Shown here: piece by piece, positions 8,480 to 18,678 of the stretch | How the letters are laid out: every line of letters starts with the position of its first letter | How positions within the stretch are numbered: the stretch's first letter is position 1 | Assembly: GCA_964244115.1 (NCBI GenBank) | Contig: CAXTHM010000027.1 | Span: 1 to 46,586 of the forward strand | Length of the DNA: 46,586 nucleotides | Direction of reading: 5' to 3' | Source of the DNA: CADCWK01 sp964244115 | GTDB lineage: Bacteria > Chloroflexota > Chloroflexia > Thermomicrobiales > UBA6265 | Program-made: the position numbers and the translations under genes | Notes under the pieces: model-generated | Told to the model about the DNA's origin: nothing | Databases searched by the model: none | The model's input: only the letters and a program-made list of their open reading frames with translations

Positions 8480-9484
8480 TCATGCACGCGCTCGCCGGCA
8501 AAGGGATTCGACGTACTCCGCGATCCCATCCCCGATCCCGAAGCGGGGCGAGAACCCGAACTCGGATCGCGCCCGACCGATGCCGAGGGCGGCCCGCGGG
8601 TTGGTCTCCGACGACGGCAGGTTGGCGTCGTCGGGACGGTCCACCCATCTCAGCTCGGCGCCGGGGACGGCGTCACGGACGGATTCGAGCGTCTCCCGGT
8701 GGGTGAAGCCCCGGCCCACGCCGAGGTGGTAGAGGCTATGGGCCGGGGGCGGGGCGGTGAGCACCAGCCGGATGCCCTCGGCGACATCCTCGGCCCGGGT
8801 CCAGTCCCGCATCAGGCCGGCCCCATTGGCCGACAGGGTCGTCCCGGCGAGGGCCATCCGGACGGCATCGTGGATGATCGACATGTAATTTCGGCTGCCG
8901 GTCGGCCGCTCGTACGGCCCGTAGAGGGCTGGCAGACGGAGCGCGACCGCGTCGAGCCCGTCCGCCGTCCGGGCGTCATCGACGAGGCGCTCGGCGGCCT
9001 GCTTGGTGATCGCATAGGTGCCGACCGGAGTGGCGGGGTAGTCCTCGTCGAGCGTGCCTACGGCCTCCGGCGAGCGCAGCACCGCCGCCGAACTGAGCAC
9101 GATTACCCGGCGCAGGCTCTCCGCGTAGGCGAGGTCGAGTAGCGCCTGCGTCGCCCGGACGTGAACGTCGACCATGGCGAGGTTCGCCCGGCCCACCGGG
9201 TTCGTCAGGGCGGCGGCGTGGACGACGTCCTGGATGGCGTCGGTCGTGATCGCGGTGCGCAGGGCACCCAGATCGCGGAGATTGCACTGCCGGAACGTGA
9301 TCGACCCGGACCCGGAATCAGACGCGATCGCCGACGCGACCGACCGGGCCAGGTCGTCCGGTGGGGCGACGTCGAGCGAGACGACGTCGTGCCCGGCGCG
9401 GGTGAGCGCCTCGACGATGTGGAGACCGAGGAAGCCGGACCCACCGGTCACGGCCACGACCCCGCCGGAACCTTGCATTGCCAT
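8480..9484 (-). CDS. NAD-dependent epimerase/dehydratase
   Basis: The 334-aa extended SDR has the NAD motif GGSGFLG (residues 14-20), a catalytic YxxxK in TYAITKQAAERL and LRLPALYGPY after it, the usual layout of nucleotide-sugar epimerases and reductases. It may act on a sugar nucleotide for the glycan genes downstream, or, since it lies only 5 bp after a D-2-hydroxyacid dehydrogenase gene, on a small metabolite linked to that enzyme. The start has two close ATG codons (9484 and 9478); the first is annotated. The precise reaction is not predictable from the motifs. Confidence 0.85.
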   Translation of the reverse strand: MAMQGSGGVVAVTGGSGFLGLHIVEALTRAGHDVVSLDVAPPDDLARSVASAIASDSGSGSITFRQCNLRDLGALRTAITTDAIQDVVHAAALTNPVGRANLAMVDVHVRATQALLDLAYAESLRRVIVLSSAAVLRSPEAVGTLDEDYPATPVGTYAITKQAAERLVDDARTADGLDAVALRLPALYGPYERPTGSRNYMSIIHDAVRMALAGTTLSANGAGLMRDWTRAEDVAEGIRLVLTAPPPAHSLYHLGVGRGFTHRETLESVRDAVPGAELRWVDRPDDANLPSSETNPRAALGIGRARSEFGFSPRFGIGDGIAEYVESLCRRARA

Positions 9485-9489
9485 CCCGA

Positions 9490-10485
9490 TTACCCTCCGT
9501 GCCGGTCGAGACGTTCCGCCACCCGGTCGAACGCTTCCCGTAGCTGGGCGACCCGGGCATCGTCGTTGAAGATGCCCGCACTGTGCGGGGTGAGGATCAC
9601 GTTGTCGAGGGTCAGCAGCGGGCTGTCCCGCCGGATCGGCTCGTAGTCGAACACGTCCAGCCCCGCCCCGGCGATCGACCGGCTCCGCAGCGCATCGACC
9701 AGCGCCGCTTCGTCGACGAGAGCGCCGCGGGCGGTGTTGACGAAGAAGGCGTCCGGACGCATCAGAGCGAACTCCCGGGCGCCGAACATTCGCTCGTTCT
9801 CGGGGGTCAGCCGGGCGTGGACGGAGACGATGTCCGCCCAGCCGAGCAGGTCGTCGAGCCCCACGTACTCGAGCCCGTAGTGGCGCTCGGTCTCCAGGTC
9901 CAGCCGCCGCGGGGCTGCGTAGCGGATGCGCATCCCGAAGGCCCGGCCCCGCTCGGCGACGCCCTTGCCGATCCGCCCGACGCCGACGAGACCGAGCCGT
10001 TTCCGGTACAGCCAGCCGAGGTTCTCCTGCCCCAGCCAGCTGAAGGTGTAGTCGCGGGCCGTCGTCTTGACCTCGTTGACGCCGGGTTTGCGCGCTCCGG
10101 CCGCCGTCCGGGCGTGCGCCTCCGGCAGGCGCTTCATCAGCGCGAGCATCAGGAGGACCGCGTGCTCGCTGACGCCGAGCCAGCCGAGGTTGACGAGGTT
10201 CGCGACCGCGATCCCGTGTCCCGCCGCTGCCTCGTGGTCGACGACGGCCGCCCCGAGGTCGATCGTCAGGATCAGCCGGAGGGCCGGCGCCGCGGCGATG
10301 ACCGCCGCGTCGATGTCGCGACCCTTCGTCACGATGGCGGTGACGTCGGCGACCTGATCGGCGATCGGTCCGGCCGTCGCCTGGCGCCAGGCGAACCCGG
10401 TCCGCGCCGCCTCGGCCTCGATGGTGTCCAGGTCGGCCGGTGTCAACTCCTCGGCGAACAGGATCGTGGGTCGGTCGTCGGTCAT
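9490..10485 (-). CDS. D-2-hydroxyacid dehydrogenase family protein
   Basis: The 331-aa protein should interconvert a 2-oxoacid and a D-2-hydroxyacid with NAD(P). The cofactor motif is GLVGVGRIGKGVAE. The catalytic Arg is in NTARGALVDEAAL, a Glu follows in DVFDYEP, and the catalytic His is in LTPHSAG. The ATG at 10485 is supported by AAAGGAT five bases upstream; the longer open frame passes through a repeat element and is not used. Between the N-terminal lobe and the cofactor motif there is a stretch of about 35 residues (VNEVKTTARDYTFSWLGQ) longer than in compact members. It lies between the aminotransferase/amidohydrolase operon and the glycan genes. Transamination followed by reduction would give a D-hydroxyacid, so it could belong to the same catabolic route. 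Confidence 0.87.
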   Translation of the reverse strand: MTDDRPTILFAEELTPADLDTIEAEAARTGFAWRQATAGPIADQVADVTAIVTKGRDIDAAVIAAAPALRLILTIDLGAAVVDHEAAAGHGIAVANLVNLGWLGVSEHAVLLMLALMKRLPEAHARTAAGARKPGVNEVKTTARDYTFSWLGQENLGWLYRKRLGLVGVGRIGKGVAERGRAFGMRIRYAAPRRLDLETERHYGLEYVGLDDLLGWADIVSVHARLTPENERMFGAREFALMRPDAFFVNTARGALVDEAALVDALRSRSIAGAGLDVFDYEPIRRDSPLLTLDNVILTPHSAGIFNDDARVAQLREAFDRVAERLDRHGG

Positions 10486-10574
10486 CGAGATCCTTTCGGC
10501 AGTGTCGTCCGTGGAGTCGCGTCGGCCCTGGGCGCTACGGTGGGGTGTAGTGGAAGCGCTCGGGCGCCGGAGCA

Positions 10575-10660
10575 GACCTCTCCCCCGACCCCTCTCCGAC
10601 TCACCTGCTGCGCTCACCCGCTGAAGCGGCTTCGGCTGCGCAGGTGCCCGGAGAGGGGAG
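10575..10660. repeat. Hairpin repeat R2
   Basis: Same family as R1 and in the same orientation: GACCTCTCCCCCGACCCCTC at the left, then CCGCTGAAGCGG, and GCAGGTGCCCGGAGAGGGG at the right. It occupies the centre of the 278-bp gap between the amidohydrolase and dehydrogenase genes. A GTGTAGTGGA string precedes both R1 and R2. Confidence 0.8.
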
Positions 10661-10763
10661 CATTGAATCGCATCGAGCGTTGGTCGTTCGGTTGGTCGTT
10701 CGAATGAGCATCCTGGTGTGAGCCGACCCGAGGCTGCGCACAGCCGGTGATCGTCCCCAAGGA

Positions 10764-11978
10764 TTAGACGAGGACCTGCGGACGGGAGCTGACGCCGACG
10801 ACCTGGGTGCCGCCGCGGAAGACCATCGCGACGTTGGCGATGTCGTCGATCCGGGCGATCGGGTCGCCATCGACGACGAGCAGGTCCGCCCACTTCCCGG
10901 CCTCGACCGTCCCGACCTGGTCGCTGCGCTTGAGGAGCTCGGCGCTGTTGCAGGTCAGCATCCGGATCACGTCGATCGGCCCCTTCGCGACCCCGTGCTC
11001 GATCAGGAGCTTCATCTCGGCCAGGATCTCGTCGTGGGGGACGCAGGGGCTGCCGGCGTCGGTGCCGAAGGCCATCTTCACGCCGGCCTCGGCCATCTTC
11101 CGTGGGCCGGCGCCAGCCGGGTTCTTGCGGAACCGCTCGGCCCGCGCCGCCGAGACCTCCGGCGGCATCCCGAGGGCCGGCCCGCGCTCCGACTGGAGGA
11201 AGAACGGCGACAGCGTCGGCACGACGAAGATCCCCCGCGCGACGATCTGCTCCATCACGTCATCGTCGCAGTGGCCGCCGTGCTCGATGCAGTCGTAGCC
11301 GCCATCGACGACCGCCCGGATCGCGTCCGGGATCGTCGCGTGGGCCGTGATCGGCAGCCCGAGCCGGTGGGCCTCTTCGCCCATCGCGGTGATCTCGTCC
11401 TGGTCGAACTGCGTCGTGCGCTCGCTGGCCATCACCTTGATCCAGTGTGCCCCGGACTTGAACTGCTCCCGGACGGCCTCCCGGACCCCGGCGACCCCGT
11501 CGGCCTCACGCCCGCACCACCAGGTGTGGCCGCCGGTGCACATGATGGCCCGGCCGGTGTGGACCAGGCGAGGCCCGGCGATAACGTCCCGGTTCAGCGC
11601 CTCGGCCGAGTCGATGTTGGACGTGTTCATGCCGAGATCGCGGATCGTCGTCAGCCCGACCGACAGCGACTTCTTCAGGTTGACCGCCGACTTCAGGGCC
11701 GTGATGGCCTGGGAGTCGTACATCCCCTGGTCGCGGAGGTCCTTGACGCCGTCCCAGCCCTTGCCGTCCCAGCCGAGGTGGGCGTGGTTGTTGACGAGTC
11801 CCGGCAGGATCGTCCGGCCGGTCACGTCGATCACCGTGGCGCCGTCGGCACCGGTCGCGCCGAACGCGTCGGCCGGCCCGACCGCGACGATGGTGTCCCC
11901 ATCGATCAGGACATCCGCCAGCGCGGTCGTCCCCGCGACGACGTCGATGACCGATCCACCCTTGAGCAACGTCTTCAC
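10764..11978 (-). CDS. Metal-dependent amidohydrolase (imidazolonepropionase/prolidase-like)
   Basis: The 404-aa TIM-barrel hydrolase has the N-terminal beta-sandwich (LLKGGSVIDVVAG), the HxH metal motif in NNHAHLGWDG (H65, H67), GGHTWWCGREADG, a candidate bridging Lys in HWIKVMAS, single metal His residues in ITAHATIP and IEHGGH, and the catalytic Asp in GTDAGSP. This subgroup hydrolyses amide bonds in dipeptides or N-acyl amino acids, or ring amides. The start is the GTG at 11978, with AGGAG seven bases before it; the longer frame has no matching start signal. It is the last gene before repeat R2 and lies 83 bp after an aminotransferase gene in the IclR-headed operon. It may cleave the imported substrate or an intermediate in the cytoplasm. 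Confidence 0.87.
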   Translation of the reverse strand: MKTLLKGGSVIDVVAGTTALADVLIDGDTIVAVGPADAFGATGADGATVIDVTGRTILPGLVNNHAHLGWDGKGWDGVKDLRDQGMYDSQAITALKSAVNLKKSLSVGLTTIRDLGMNTSNIDSAEALNRDVIAGPRLVHTGRAIMCTGGHTWWCGREADGVAGVREAVREQFKSGAHWIKVMASERTTQFDQDEITAMGEEAHRLGLPITAHATIPDAIRAVVDGGYDCIEHGGHCDDDVMEQIVARGIFVVPTLSPFFLQSERGPALGMPPEVSAARAERFRKNPAGAGPRKMAEAGVKMAFGTDAGSPCVPHDEILAEMKLLIEHGVAKGPIDVIRMLTCNSAELLKRSDQVGTVEAGKWADLLVVDGDPIARIDDIANVAMVFRGGTQVVGVSSRPQVLV

Positions 11979-12061
11979 GCGATCACTCCTCGCCTCTCGG
12001 CACCGTTCGAACGGGTTCCCGGACCCATGCCCGGGGTATCGCTTTGGCATTCCGGCTGGTA

Positions 12062-13254
<1,193 letters not shown>

Positions 13255-13258
<4 letters not shown>

Positions 13259-14469
13259 GCCTGCTCCCTTGCCTGTGGTAACGCGCGGTCGGACGGTGAC
13301 GTGATCGAGACCCAGAACCGGTGGAACCGGTCGAGCGCGCTGTCGAGGTCCGGCCGCGGCGTCATGAACGACACCCGGACGAACCCCTCGCCGGCCGGCC
13401 CGAACGACCCGCCGGGGGACACCCGGACTCCTTCCCGCTCCGCCAGCGCGGCGGAGAATTCCCGGCCGGACAGCCCGCTGGCCCGGACGTCGACCATCGC
13501 GTAGTAGGCGCCGGGCGTCCGCACGACCGGGATGCAGTGCCGCTCCAGCCAGCCGTAGAAGAACCCCCGCCGCTCGGTCCACTCGGCGAACATCCCGGCC
13601 AGCCCGTCCGGCGGCCCGGTCAGCGCCGCCAGCGCCGCGACCTGCGAGGCGACGGCGACGGAGATGCTGATCGAGTGCTTGGCGAGCGTGACCGCCGGTC
13701 CGAACGCGGCCGGGTAGGCGAGGTAGCCGACGCGCCAGCCCGTCATCGCGAAGGTCTTGGAGAACCCGCCGATCGTGATCGTCCGCTCGCGCATCCCGGG
13801 GAGCGTCGCGAACGACAGGTGGCTGGCGCCGTCGAAGACGAACCGCTCGTAGAGCTCGTCCGAGATCACGAACAGATCGTGGCGCCGGGCGATCTCCGCG
13901 AGCCGCCGGACGATCTCCGGCCCCTGGACGGCGCCGGTCGGGTTGTCGGGGCTGACCAGGACGATGGCCTTGGTCCGCGGCGTGATCGCCGCCTCCATCG
14001 CGTCGAGGTCGTACTGGAAGCCGGTCGCGACGACGGACGGGATCGGGACGACCGTCCCGCCGAGCAGGGCGGCGACCTCGTCGTAGACGACGTAGTGCGG
14101 GTCGCCGATCAGGAACTCGTCGCCCGGATCGGTCAGCAGCTGCATCGCGATCCAGACCGCCTCCTGGGCGCCGTTGGTGACCATGATCTCGGTGGCGGGG
14201 TCGTAGTCGAGCCCGTTGTCGTCGCGGAGCTTGCCGGCGATCGCCTCGCGGAGCGGCGGGATGCCGGCGTACTCGGTGTACTGGATGCGGGGCTCGTCGC
14301 GCAGCGCCGCAGCGACACGCTCGATGATGTGCGGCAGGGTCGGCAGGTCCGGCGTGCCCTGGCCGAGGTTGAGCATCGTGGTCCGTGGGCCAGTCAGCGT
14401 GTCGGGCCGGCTGGCGGTCGCGTCGCGGACCCGGCGGCTCAGGAAGCGGGTCGAGGTGTCGGTGGTCAT
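13255..14469 (-). CDS. Class I/II PLP aminotransferase (first of a tandem pair)
   Basis: The 404-aa enzyme has LNLGQGTPDLPTLPHIIE near the start, VSPDNPTGAVQ, SDELYERFVFDGASH, the PLP Lys in GGFSKTFAMTGWRVGY and a C-terminal FVRVSFMTP with the carboxylate-binding Arg. It shares the phrase QGTPDLPT and most motifs with the next gene, so the two are paralogues. The start ATG at 14469 overlaps the M42 peptidase stop as ATGA. Two paralogues in one operon may handle two amino acids released from one substrate, or the two steps of a transamination cycle; this is inference. Confidence 0.9.
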
Positions 14470-15551
14470 GCCTGCCCTCCGGACGGTGGCGCGGTCAGGA
14501 ACGCGCTGATCAGGGCGATCGTCGCCTCCAGGTCCGCCTCATGGACCATCTCGAACGGGCTATGGGTGAACCGGGTCGGGTAGGCGAGCAGGGCCGTGTC
14601 GATCCCGCGGCGAATGAACGCCTCCCCATCGCTGGCGAAGCGGCGGAAGATCGCCAGCTGGACCGGGATGCCCTCCCGCTCGGCCAGCGCCACGAGCTGG
14701 TTGCTCAGCCGGCGGCTGTAGTGGACGCCGGAATCCTTGTAGACGACCGTTACGCCCTCGCCGAGGGCCGGGGTGACGTCCAGCCGGTCGACCCCGGGGA
14801 TGTCGCCGCAGAGCCCGACGTCCAGGGCGATCGCGATGTCGTAGTCGGCGTGGTCCGGGAGGCTCGACGCCCCGATCAGGCCGGTCTCCTCCTGGACGGT
14901 CGAGGCGACGGAGAGGTCGTAGCGGAGTCCGGCGACTGGCACCCGTTCCAGCACGGCCGTGATGATCGCGAGCGCGGCGCGGTCGTCCATCGCCTTGCCG
15001 AAGATCCGCGGCCCGCCGCGCAGACGCCGCGTCGGCGGGTTCCAGATCGCGCGGCAGCCGGGCCGGATCCCGAGCGCCCGGACCTCCTCGCCGGACTGGG
15101 CGCCGACGTCGATGAACCAGTCGTTCCAGACGAAATGGCCGCGCTCGGTCTGCTCGTCGCTGGCGACATGGCCGGAGGCCGTGGCGAACAGCCCCTCGAC
15201 CGGGCCGTCGGTCCCGAGGATCAGCGCCGGCTGGCCGATCGGGAACAGCCAGCGGGGCGGCCGTCCGGCCCGGTCCGCGTTCCACATCCCGAGCAGGATG
15301 AAGCCATCGGGCGTGACGCTCCGGACCATCAGGCAGATCTCGTCGGCGTGCCCCTGGAGCAGGAGCCGCGGCCCGCTGCCGCCGATATGCGCGACGAGGT
15401 TGCCGACCCGCGTCCGCTCGATCGAGGTCGCGAAGGGGCGCCAGGCGTCCTCCAGCCAGTCCTGGACGGCGTCCTCATGGCCGATCGGCCCGGGGAGCTC
15501 GGTCAGCGTCCGGACCAGGTCGAAGATAGTGGTAGGGGTCGTGGTCGCCAT
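14466..15551 (-). CDS. M42 family metal aminopeptidase
   Basis: The 361-aa protein has the M42 metal set: H68 and D70 in LLQGHADEI, the bridging Asp in KAMDDR (D189/D190), the catalytic/metal pair in QEE (E221, E222), D244 in IALDVG and the late His in FTHSPFEMV. Such enzymes remove N-terminal residues from short peptides in the cytoplasm and usually form large tetrahedral assemblies. The ATG immediately follows the TAG of the oxidoreductase gene, and the stop overlaps the next start, so the gene is within a tight operon. With the M55 D-aminopeptidase and peptide-type transporter it supports a peptide or amino-conjugate catabolic role. Confidence 0.9.
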   Translation of the reverse strand: MATTTPTTIFDLVRTLTELPGPIGHEDAVQDWLEDAWRPFATSIERTRVGNLVAHIGGSGPRLLLQGHADEICLMVRSVTPDGFILLGMWNADRAGRPPRWLFPIGQPALILGTDGPVEGLFATASGHVASDEQTERGHFVWNDWFIDVGAQSGEEVRALGIRPGCRAIWNPPTRRLRGGPRIFGKAMDDRAALAIITAVLERVPVAGLRYDLSVASTVQEETGLIGASSLPDHADYDIAIALDVGLCGDIPGVDRLDVTPALGEGVTVVYKDSGVHYSRRLSNQLVALAEREGIPVQLAIFRRFASDGEAFIRRGIDTALLAYPTRFTHSPFEMVHEADLEATIALISAFLTAPPSGGQA

Positions 15552-16610
15552 CTAGACCCACTCCGCCGGCACGCCGTGGCGGGCGTGGAAGTCGGCCATC
15601 TCGATGACCGCGTGCTCCCGGGACGATTCCTCGCAGGCGACGGTCAGCGCCATCGTCCGGATGTGGTCGCGCCCCGATGGCGTCGGCTCGGCGACCCCGG
15701 CGATCAGTTGCTCGCAGATGTGGGTGAACATGTCGCGGGCGTCGTCGACCAGGCTCTCCTGCTCGGGGAGCTCGACCGGCTCCGGCGTGTCCGACCCCTT
15801 CGGGACGACCGCCAGGTCGCGGAACATCTCCCGCTGCCAGACCGCCCCCTCCGGGCAGTCCGTCCGCCACGAGAACCAGCGCTGCTTCGACTCGCCCGAC
15901 CAGGTCCCGAAGTAGTTCACGACCAGTCCGCCCTCCATCTCGAGCAGGGCGAAGACGCTGGCGTCGTCGGCGTACATGCTCCAGGGCGGGTTGTGGGTGA
16001 CGGCCGAGACCCGGACGACTTCGCGGCCGTAGGTGAACCGGAACTGGTCGAGGTGGTGGATGCTCTGCTCGTAGAGCATCGGCTGCGGCATGGTCAGCGG
16101 GTACTTGTTGATCCCCGGCCGGCGGCCGTCGCGGTTGGTCCAGTAGGTGTAGTTGGCGAAGGACGGCGCGCCGAAGGTCAGGTCGTCGAAGTAGCGCTTG
16201 GCCCGCAGCGTCGCCGCCTGGTAGCGGAAGTTCAGCCCGACCATCAGCTTCAGCCGGGCCGCGTCGGCCAGCCGGACGATCTCGATCGCCTGCGGGAGGT
16301 CGACGGCGAGGGGCTTCTCGGCCAGCAGGTGCCGCCCGCTGGCGAAGATCGTTCGGGCCTGTTCGAGGTGGTCCATCGGCGGGGTGGCCAGCACGACGAG
16401 GTCGCAGTCGACCCCGGTCAGGGCCGCGTCCAGATCTGTGAACAACGCCCCGTCGGGGACGGGGTACTGGTCATCGATCGCCGAGAGGTTGGCCGGGTCG
16501 ATGTCCATGTAGCCGACGACCTCGCAGAGCGGCTCCTCGGCCATGATCCGGGCCCAGTGCCGCCCCCGGGTCCCGACCCCGACCAGCAGTGTCCGGATTG
16601 GCGCTTCCAT
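15552..16610 (-). CDS. Gfo/Idh/MocA family oxidoreductase
   Basis: The 352-aa NAD(P)-dependent oxidoreductase has an N-terminal Rossmann domain (TLLVGVGTRGRHW, so the usual GxGxxG is altered to GVGTRG), the family motif EKPLAVDL, and a C-terminal domain with EQSIHHLDQFRF, which carries the conserved catalytic His. Members oxidise or reduce sugars, inositols or related polyols. The ATG at 16610 is supported by AAAGGAC about ten bases upstream. The stop abuts the M42 start. Its presence beside permeases and a glycosidase-like gene suggests the imported compound has a sugar or cyclitol part, or that this enzyme acts on a carbonyl intermediate. Substrate not determinable. Confidence 0.87.
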   Translation of the reverse strand: MEAPIRTLLVGVGTRGRHWARIMAEEPLCEVVGYMDIDPANLSAIDDQYPVPDGALFTDLDAALTGVDCDLVVLATPPMDHLEQARTIFASGRHLLAEKPLAVDLPQAIEIVRLADAARLKLMVGLNFRYQAATLRAKRYFDDLTFGAPSFANYTYWTNRDGRRPGINKYPLTMPQPMLYEQSIHHLDQFRFTYGREVVRVSAVTHNPPWSMYADDASVFALLEMEGGLVVNYFGTWSGESKQRWFSWRTDCPEGAVWQREMFRDLAVVPKGSDTPEPVELPEQESLVDDARDMFTHICEQLIAGVAEPTPSGRDHIRTMALTVACEESSREHAVIEMADFHARHGVPAEWV

Positions 16611-16731
16611 CGCGCACCGCGTCCTTTCCAATGAACCGGTGAACCGGCTGACGTCGCCCGGACCGTCCGGACGTCGTGGTCGTCGAGGTTGACGGTAAGG
16701 GCCGACGACGACCCTCGGGCACGCTCCCGGC

Positions 16732-17655
16732 TCAGCGTCTGAGCCGGGGATCGAAGGCGTCGCGCAGGCCATCGCCGACGAGGTTGATCGCGAGGACGGT
16801 GACCATGATCGCCAGCCCCGGCATGGTCGCGATCCACCAGTAGGAGCGGAGGTGCTCGCGCCCGTCGCTCACCATCGCGCCCCACTCCGGGGTCGGCGGC
16901 TGGGCCCCGAGCCCGAGGTAGCTGAGCCCGGCGGCGCTGAGGATCGCGGAGGCGATGCTCAGCGTGGCGAGGACCGTGACCGGGCCGAGGACGTTCGGCA
17001 GGAGATGCCGGAGCATCACCCGGGTCGGTCCGGCCCCGATCACCGTGGCGGCCTCGACGTAGGCCAGCTCCCGCGCCGCGATCACCTGGGAGCGGACGAG
17101 GCGGATGTAGGACGGGATCGACGCGATCCCGACCGCGATGACCACGTTCGGCAGCCCACGCCCCAGGACGGCGATCACGACGAGCGCGAGCAGGACGCCG
17201 GGGAAGGCGAGCAGGATGTCGGTCAGGATGCCGATCACCGCATCGACCCGCCGGCCCAGATAGCCGGACAGCAGCCCAAGCAACCCGCCGACGATCAGCC
17301 CGATCAGGACGGAGAACAGCCCGATCCCGATCGAGATCCGGCCCCCGTAGAGGACCCGGCTGTAGATGTCGCGGCCGAGCGTATCGGTCCCGAACCAGAA
17401 CCGGTCGGTCGGTCCCTGCCGGGCGCTCCGACTCGGCACGTCGTAGCCGACCGGAGCGATGACGGGTGCCAGCGCCGCCAGCCCGAGGATGACGACCAGC
17501 AGGACGAGCCCGAACATCGCGGTCCGGTTGCGGACCAGGCCACGGGTCACGATCGACGCCATGCTCCGGGGCTTGCGCGTGCGGAGGTCGCGCCTGGCGA
17601 TGCCGGGGTCGATCGCGGCGGCGCCCGATTCCAGGGTCGAGAGGGTCTCGCTCAT
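16732..17655 (-). CDS. ABC transporter permease, DppC type
   Basis: The 307-aa inner-membrane permease has a cytoplasmic N-terminus, a first helix (TAMFGLVLLVVILGLAAL), the DppC-type loop FWFGTDTLGRDIYSRVLYGG, four to five further helices and the EAA loop with ARELAYVEAATVIGAGP. The C-terminus NLVGDGLRDAFDPRLR is the classical ending of this family. It pairs with the DppB-type gene four bases upstream to form the channel for dipeptides, oligopeptides, nickel or other small solutes. No cognate ATPase gene is found in the window. The start is the ATG at 17655; the longer frame overlaps the DppB gene. Confidence 0.92.
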   Translation of the reverse strand: MSETLSTLESGAAAIDPGIARRDLRTRKPRSMASIVTRGLVRNRTAMFGLVLLVVILGLAALAPVIAPVGYDVPSRSARQGPTDRFWFGTDTLGRDIYSRVLYGGRISIGIGLFSVLIGLIVGGLLGLLSGYLGRRVDAVIGILTDILLAFPGVLLALVVIAVLGRGLPNVVIAVGIASIPSYIRLVRSQVIAARELAYVEAATVIGAGPTRVMLRHLLPNVLGPVTVLATLSIASAILSAAGLSYLGLGAQPPTPEWGAMVSDGREHLRSYWWIATMPGLAIMVTVLAINLVGDGLRDAFDPRLRR

Positions 17656-17659
17656 GGGC

Positions 17660-18592
17660 CTACTCCTGGTTGAACTTGACCCGCGGGTCGAGCCAGGCGT
17701 ACGAGATGTCGACGAGGAAGTTGACGACGAGGTAGCCGACGGCCGAGAGCAGGATCGTCCCCTGGACCATCGGGAAGTCGCGGTCGATGACGGCGTTGAC
17801 CGCGAGCTGGCCAATCCCCTGCCGGGCGAAGACGGTCTCGGTGATCACCGCCCCGCCGAGCAGGGCGCCGAACTGGAGCCCCATGATCGTGACGACGGGG
17901 ATCATGGCGTTGCGCAGGCCGTGGAAGAGCGTGATCCGGCTCTCCGCGAGGCCCTTGGCGCGGGCGGTCTGGATGTACTCCTGCCGCAGGACTTCCAGGA
18001 GACTCGTCCGGACAAGCCGGGCGATGATCGACGCCGACCCGAGCCCGAGTGCGACCGCCGGCAGGAGGATCCGGGAGCCGCCCCCGCTCGACGTGACCGG
18101 GACGAGGCCGAGCCGGATCGAGAACACATAGATGAAGACGATGCCGAGGAAGAAGACCGGGATCGAGACCCCGATCAGCGAGAAGACCATGCAGAACGAA
18201 TCCAGCCAGGTGTTCTGCCGGACCGCCGCGAGGACGCCGAGCACGACGCCGAGCACGACCGCGACGCCCATCGCGGCGAACGTGAGCCGCAGCGTGCTGG
18301 GCAGGACCTCCAGGATCGAGCCCGTCACGTCCCGGTTCGTCAGGATCGACTGGCCGAAGTCGCCCTGGACGGCCTTGACGAGGAAGCGGCCGTACTGGAC
18401 GAGCAGCGGGTCGTTCAGCCCGAGCTGCTCCCGCTTGAGTTCGACCGCCTCCGCCGATGCCGCCGACGACTCGCTCAGCATCGCCGTGACCGGGTCTCCG
18501 GGCAGGAGATGCAGCATCATGAAGACGATGAACGAGATCCCGAGCAGGACCGGGATGGCGCGGAGGATTCGCCACTGGATGTAGCGAAGCAT
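17660..18592 (-). CDS. ABC transporter permease, DppB type
   Basis: The 310-aa permease begins with MLRYIQWRILRAIPVLLGIS, the standard DppB N-terminus, followed by the external loop with LPGDPVTAML and LGLNDPLLVQYGRFL. Later helices and the EAA loop (RQEYIQTARAKGLAESRITLFHGLRNAMIPV) contact the ATPase in known systems. The end NFLVDISYAWLDPRVKF is also canonical. It forms the channel with the DppC-type neighbour. An 86-bp gap separates it from the solute-binding protein gene, enough for an RNA hairpin that lets the binding protein be made in excess, although no clear stem was traced. Confidence 0.92.
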   Translation of the reverse strand: MLRYIQWRILRAIPVLLGISFIVFMMLHLLPGDPVTAMLSESSAASAEAVELKREQLGLNDPLLVQYGRFLVKAVQGDFGQSILTNRDVTGSILEVLPSTLRLTFAAMGVAVVLGVVLGVLAAVRQNTWLDSFCMVFSLIGVSIPVFFLGIVFIYVFSIRLGLVPVTSSGGGSRILLPAVALGLGSASIIARLVRTSLLEVLRQEYIQTARAKGLAESRITLFHGLRNAMIPVVTIMGLQFGALLGGAVITETVFARQGIGQLAVNAVIDRDFPMVQGTILLSAVGYLVVNFLVDISYAWLDPRVKFNQE

Positions 18593-18678
18593 CGCTGACC
18601 TCTTTCCCCTGGTCGGACCGGACGGACGCTAGCCGCGTCCGTCCGGTCAGTCGCCATGCGGTAGCTACCGGGCCGCTC

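Noticed and set aside
14385..16634. Plus-strand frame of 749 codons over the M42 and Gfo/Idh/MocA genes
   Set aside because: Same mirror effect; low-complexity composition and opposite to two well-supported enzyme genes.
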